A DNA stretch of 52,401 nt from DASCNA01 sp036011305 (GTDB taxonomy: Bacteria; Verrucomicrobiota; Lentisphaeria; Victivallales; GWF2-38-69). The stretch spans positions 1 through 52,401 of the forward strand of contig DASCNA010000265.1 in the NCBI GenBank assembly GCA_036011305.1. Reading direction: 5' to 3'. This document shows, piece after piece, positions 50,855-52,401 of this stretch. The position numbers and the translations under genes are program-made. Under the pieces are notes generated by a model. The model saw only the letters and a list, made by a program, of their open reading frames with translations. It ran no database searches and was not told the origin of the DNA. How positions within the stretch are numbered: position 1 is the stretch's first letter; each line of letters begins with the position of its first letter.

Positions 50855-52401
50855 TCAGGTATAATATCCCTGACATTAACTCCTATGATGTGTGCAAGAA
50901 TTTTAAGCAGTGAATCCGGAAATGAAAAAATATCATTAATGAGGCGCTTCACTAATTTTTTTGTAGGAGGAATGATAAGTGGGTATAAATATCCGTTAAA
51001 ATTTGTTTTAAAACATAAATATATTATGACCTTAGTATGGATTTTAGTGCTTTTGGGTACTGGGGTTCTTTATTCAAAGGTACAGAAAGGTTTTTTGCCT
51101 CTTGGAGACAGCGGTATGATAACCGGAGAAATTTTGGGACCGCTTGATTCAACCTCTACTGAGATGAGAAAATTTCAGGATTCAATAAACGAGGTTATGA
51201 AAGAGAATAAAAACCTAAAAAGATTTATTACTATAACCGGAGTAAATCCCGGCGCTGATCAGTCAATAGGTAAAACAATGTCCATATTGAAACCTATTGG
51301 TGAAAGAGAGCCTATGATGAAAGTTATTATGCAGTTGCGTAAAGCTTTTAAAAAACTTTCTTACCCCTTAGGTCGTATTTTTATAATGCCGATGAGATTA
51401 CTGAAAATAAGTAAAGGTGCAACTTTAGCAGCAAGAGGATCTCAATATTCATATACTTTGTCCGGTCCAGATATGGAAACTGTTAATGAGACTTCTTATC
51501 AAATGTATGAAGAATTAAAGAAATGTCCTGCAATAACAAGTCTGCAAAACAGTGTAAAAATGCATATGCCTGTATTAAATGTAAAATTAAACAGAGACAA
51601 AGCATCAAGTTTTGGATTTAACGGTACAGATATCGAAGAACCTTTATATAGAGCTTTTGGTCAGGGAAAACTTGCTTTGTTCACAAAACCGCTTGATGTA
51701 TATGAAATCATTATGCAGGTAGATAAGAAGAAATTCGATTTGAGCCCTAGTGATTTATCCAGACTGTATCTTAAGTCTCCAAATAATAAAATGGTTCCAT
51801 TTAACAGTTTAGCCAGCTGGAGCGAAGGAGTTGGACCTCAGGTAATTCAGCAGTCTCAGCAATTATATGCTGCTACATTATCATTTAACCTTCTGGGTAA
51901 AGCCGCTTTAGGTGAGGCAGTCACTGCAATAAATAAGGCGTCTGATAAATATATGCCTAAGACCATGACAGGAGAATTGCTTGGAGATGCTCACGAGTTT
52001 GTAGTTGCAGTTAAATCTATGATGCCGCTGGTAATAGGGTCGGTATTTTTGATGTACATTATATTAGGTATACTTTATACAAACTTTATCCATCCTGTTA
52101 CGGTACTGAGCACACTTCCCACAGCAGCATTCGGAGGACTCCTTACTTTAGTAATGCTGAATATGAAAATAGATTTGTATGGTTATGTAGGGATGTTTAT
52201 GCTTCTTGGAATTATTGCTAAAAACGGTATTATGATGGTGGATTTTGCCAAACAGAATATGGATGAAGGGGAAAGTGCTTTTAAAGCAATTTATGATGCC
52301 AGTATAGTGAGATTTAGGCCTATATTGATGACAGGAGTAGCGGCTATTATGGGAGCTGTTCCAATTGCTCTTGGATTAGGGCCTAATGGCGGTTCTAGAA
52401 T
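50855..52401 (+). pseudogene. RND efflux permease, C-terminal half after the TGA; runs off the window
   Basis: The same frame stays open for 515 codons to the window edge. It reads SGIISLTLTPMMCARIL, then the second porter domain (GFLPLGDSGMITGEILGP-like: FLPLGDSGMI), GTPATA-like docking regions, and the C-terminal helices with PLVIGSVFLMYIILGILYTNF and GIIAKNGIMMVDFAK. Nothing else is broken, and there is no start codon with a ribosome site near 50855, so this half is translated only by read-through or not at all. Either a recent nonsense mutation, a sequencing error, or recoding. Confidence 0.9.

Noticed and set aside
50840..50900. Selenocysteine at the RND TGA
   Set aside because: The site is a hydrophobic membrane position without a known selenoprotein relation, and I see no convincing SECIS hairpin directly after it.

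Overview
The window reads as chromosome from a low-GC (about one third G+C by eye), strictly Gram-negative and probably fermentative, anaerobic bacterium. Outer-membrane biology is shown by WaaA (Kdo transferase), a TolB-like protein, two lipoproteins with lipoboxes, a Prc-type periplasmic protease and an RND efflux system. Anaerobic metabolism is shown by a six-gene Ech-type [NiFe]-hydrogenase and a tryptophanase. The short ParE/ParC pair with a charged C-terminal tail, the MFS-HEAT fusion and the Rho extension would fit the PVC group (for example Lentisphaerae-like bacteria), but I cannot prove this from one window. Both tRNAs encode their CCA ends.

Layout. 1-205: 3' end of a gene with 54-bp tandem repeats and a probable frameshift. 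523-3132: ClpB. 3133-5510: an accessory stretch of tiny genes (C2H2-like zinc finger, Cys-rich peptide, small helical protein, secreted protein, a decayed gene) ending beside a tRNA-Gly/tRNA-Tyr pair. 5758-12476: Prc protease, MFS-HEAT transporter, galactokinase and a membrane-anchored AlbA_2 protein. 12526-19327 (minus): tryptophanase, then echABCDEF read in that order towards lower coordinates and closed by a clear terminator. 19761-27223 (plus): TolB-like, WaaA, GatC-GatA-GatB, HAD phosphatase, glycerophosphodiesterase.

27282-32664: an XRE regulator with four PAS domains, divergent from a sugar operon (sugar MFS, TIM-barrel-like protein, ROK kinase). 35512-32651 (minus): CoaE, Rho, zinc-ribbon protein, FtsB-like protein. 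35738-42789 (plus): Nudix hydrolase, a wrecked EamA transporter, YfgM-like TPR protein, SpoU methyltransferase, ParE and ParC. 42861-46411: an Opp-type peptide importer (binding lipoprotein and two permeases, no ATPases). 46505-52401: a small membrane protein, a MerR-type thiol/metal regulator and a secreted Cys protein on the minus strand, divergent from an RND adaptor and pump whose gene carries an in-frame TGA and runs off the window.

How the parts work together. Tryptophan breakdown and sugar fermentation (galactokinase, sugar MFS plus ROK kinase) would supply pyruvate and reduced ferredoxin; Ech can reoxidise ferredoxin with H2 release while pumping ions. GatCAB supplies Gln-tRNA and/or Asn-tRNA. 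No complete new defence or mobile system is visible. The features most worth a second look are the stop codon inside the RND pump, the frameshifted repeat gene at the left edge, the small-gene island with a eukaryote-like zinc finger, the perfect 19-bp inverted repeat inside a membrane-protein gene, and the PAS regulator with repeated sites beside its probable target operon.
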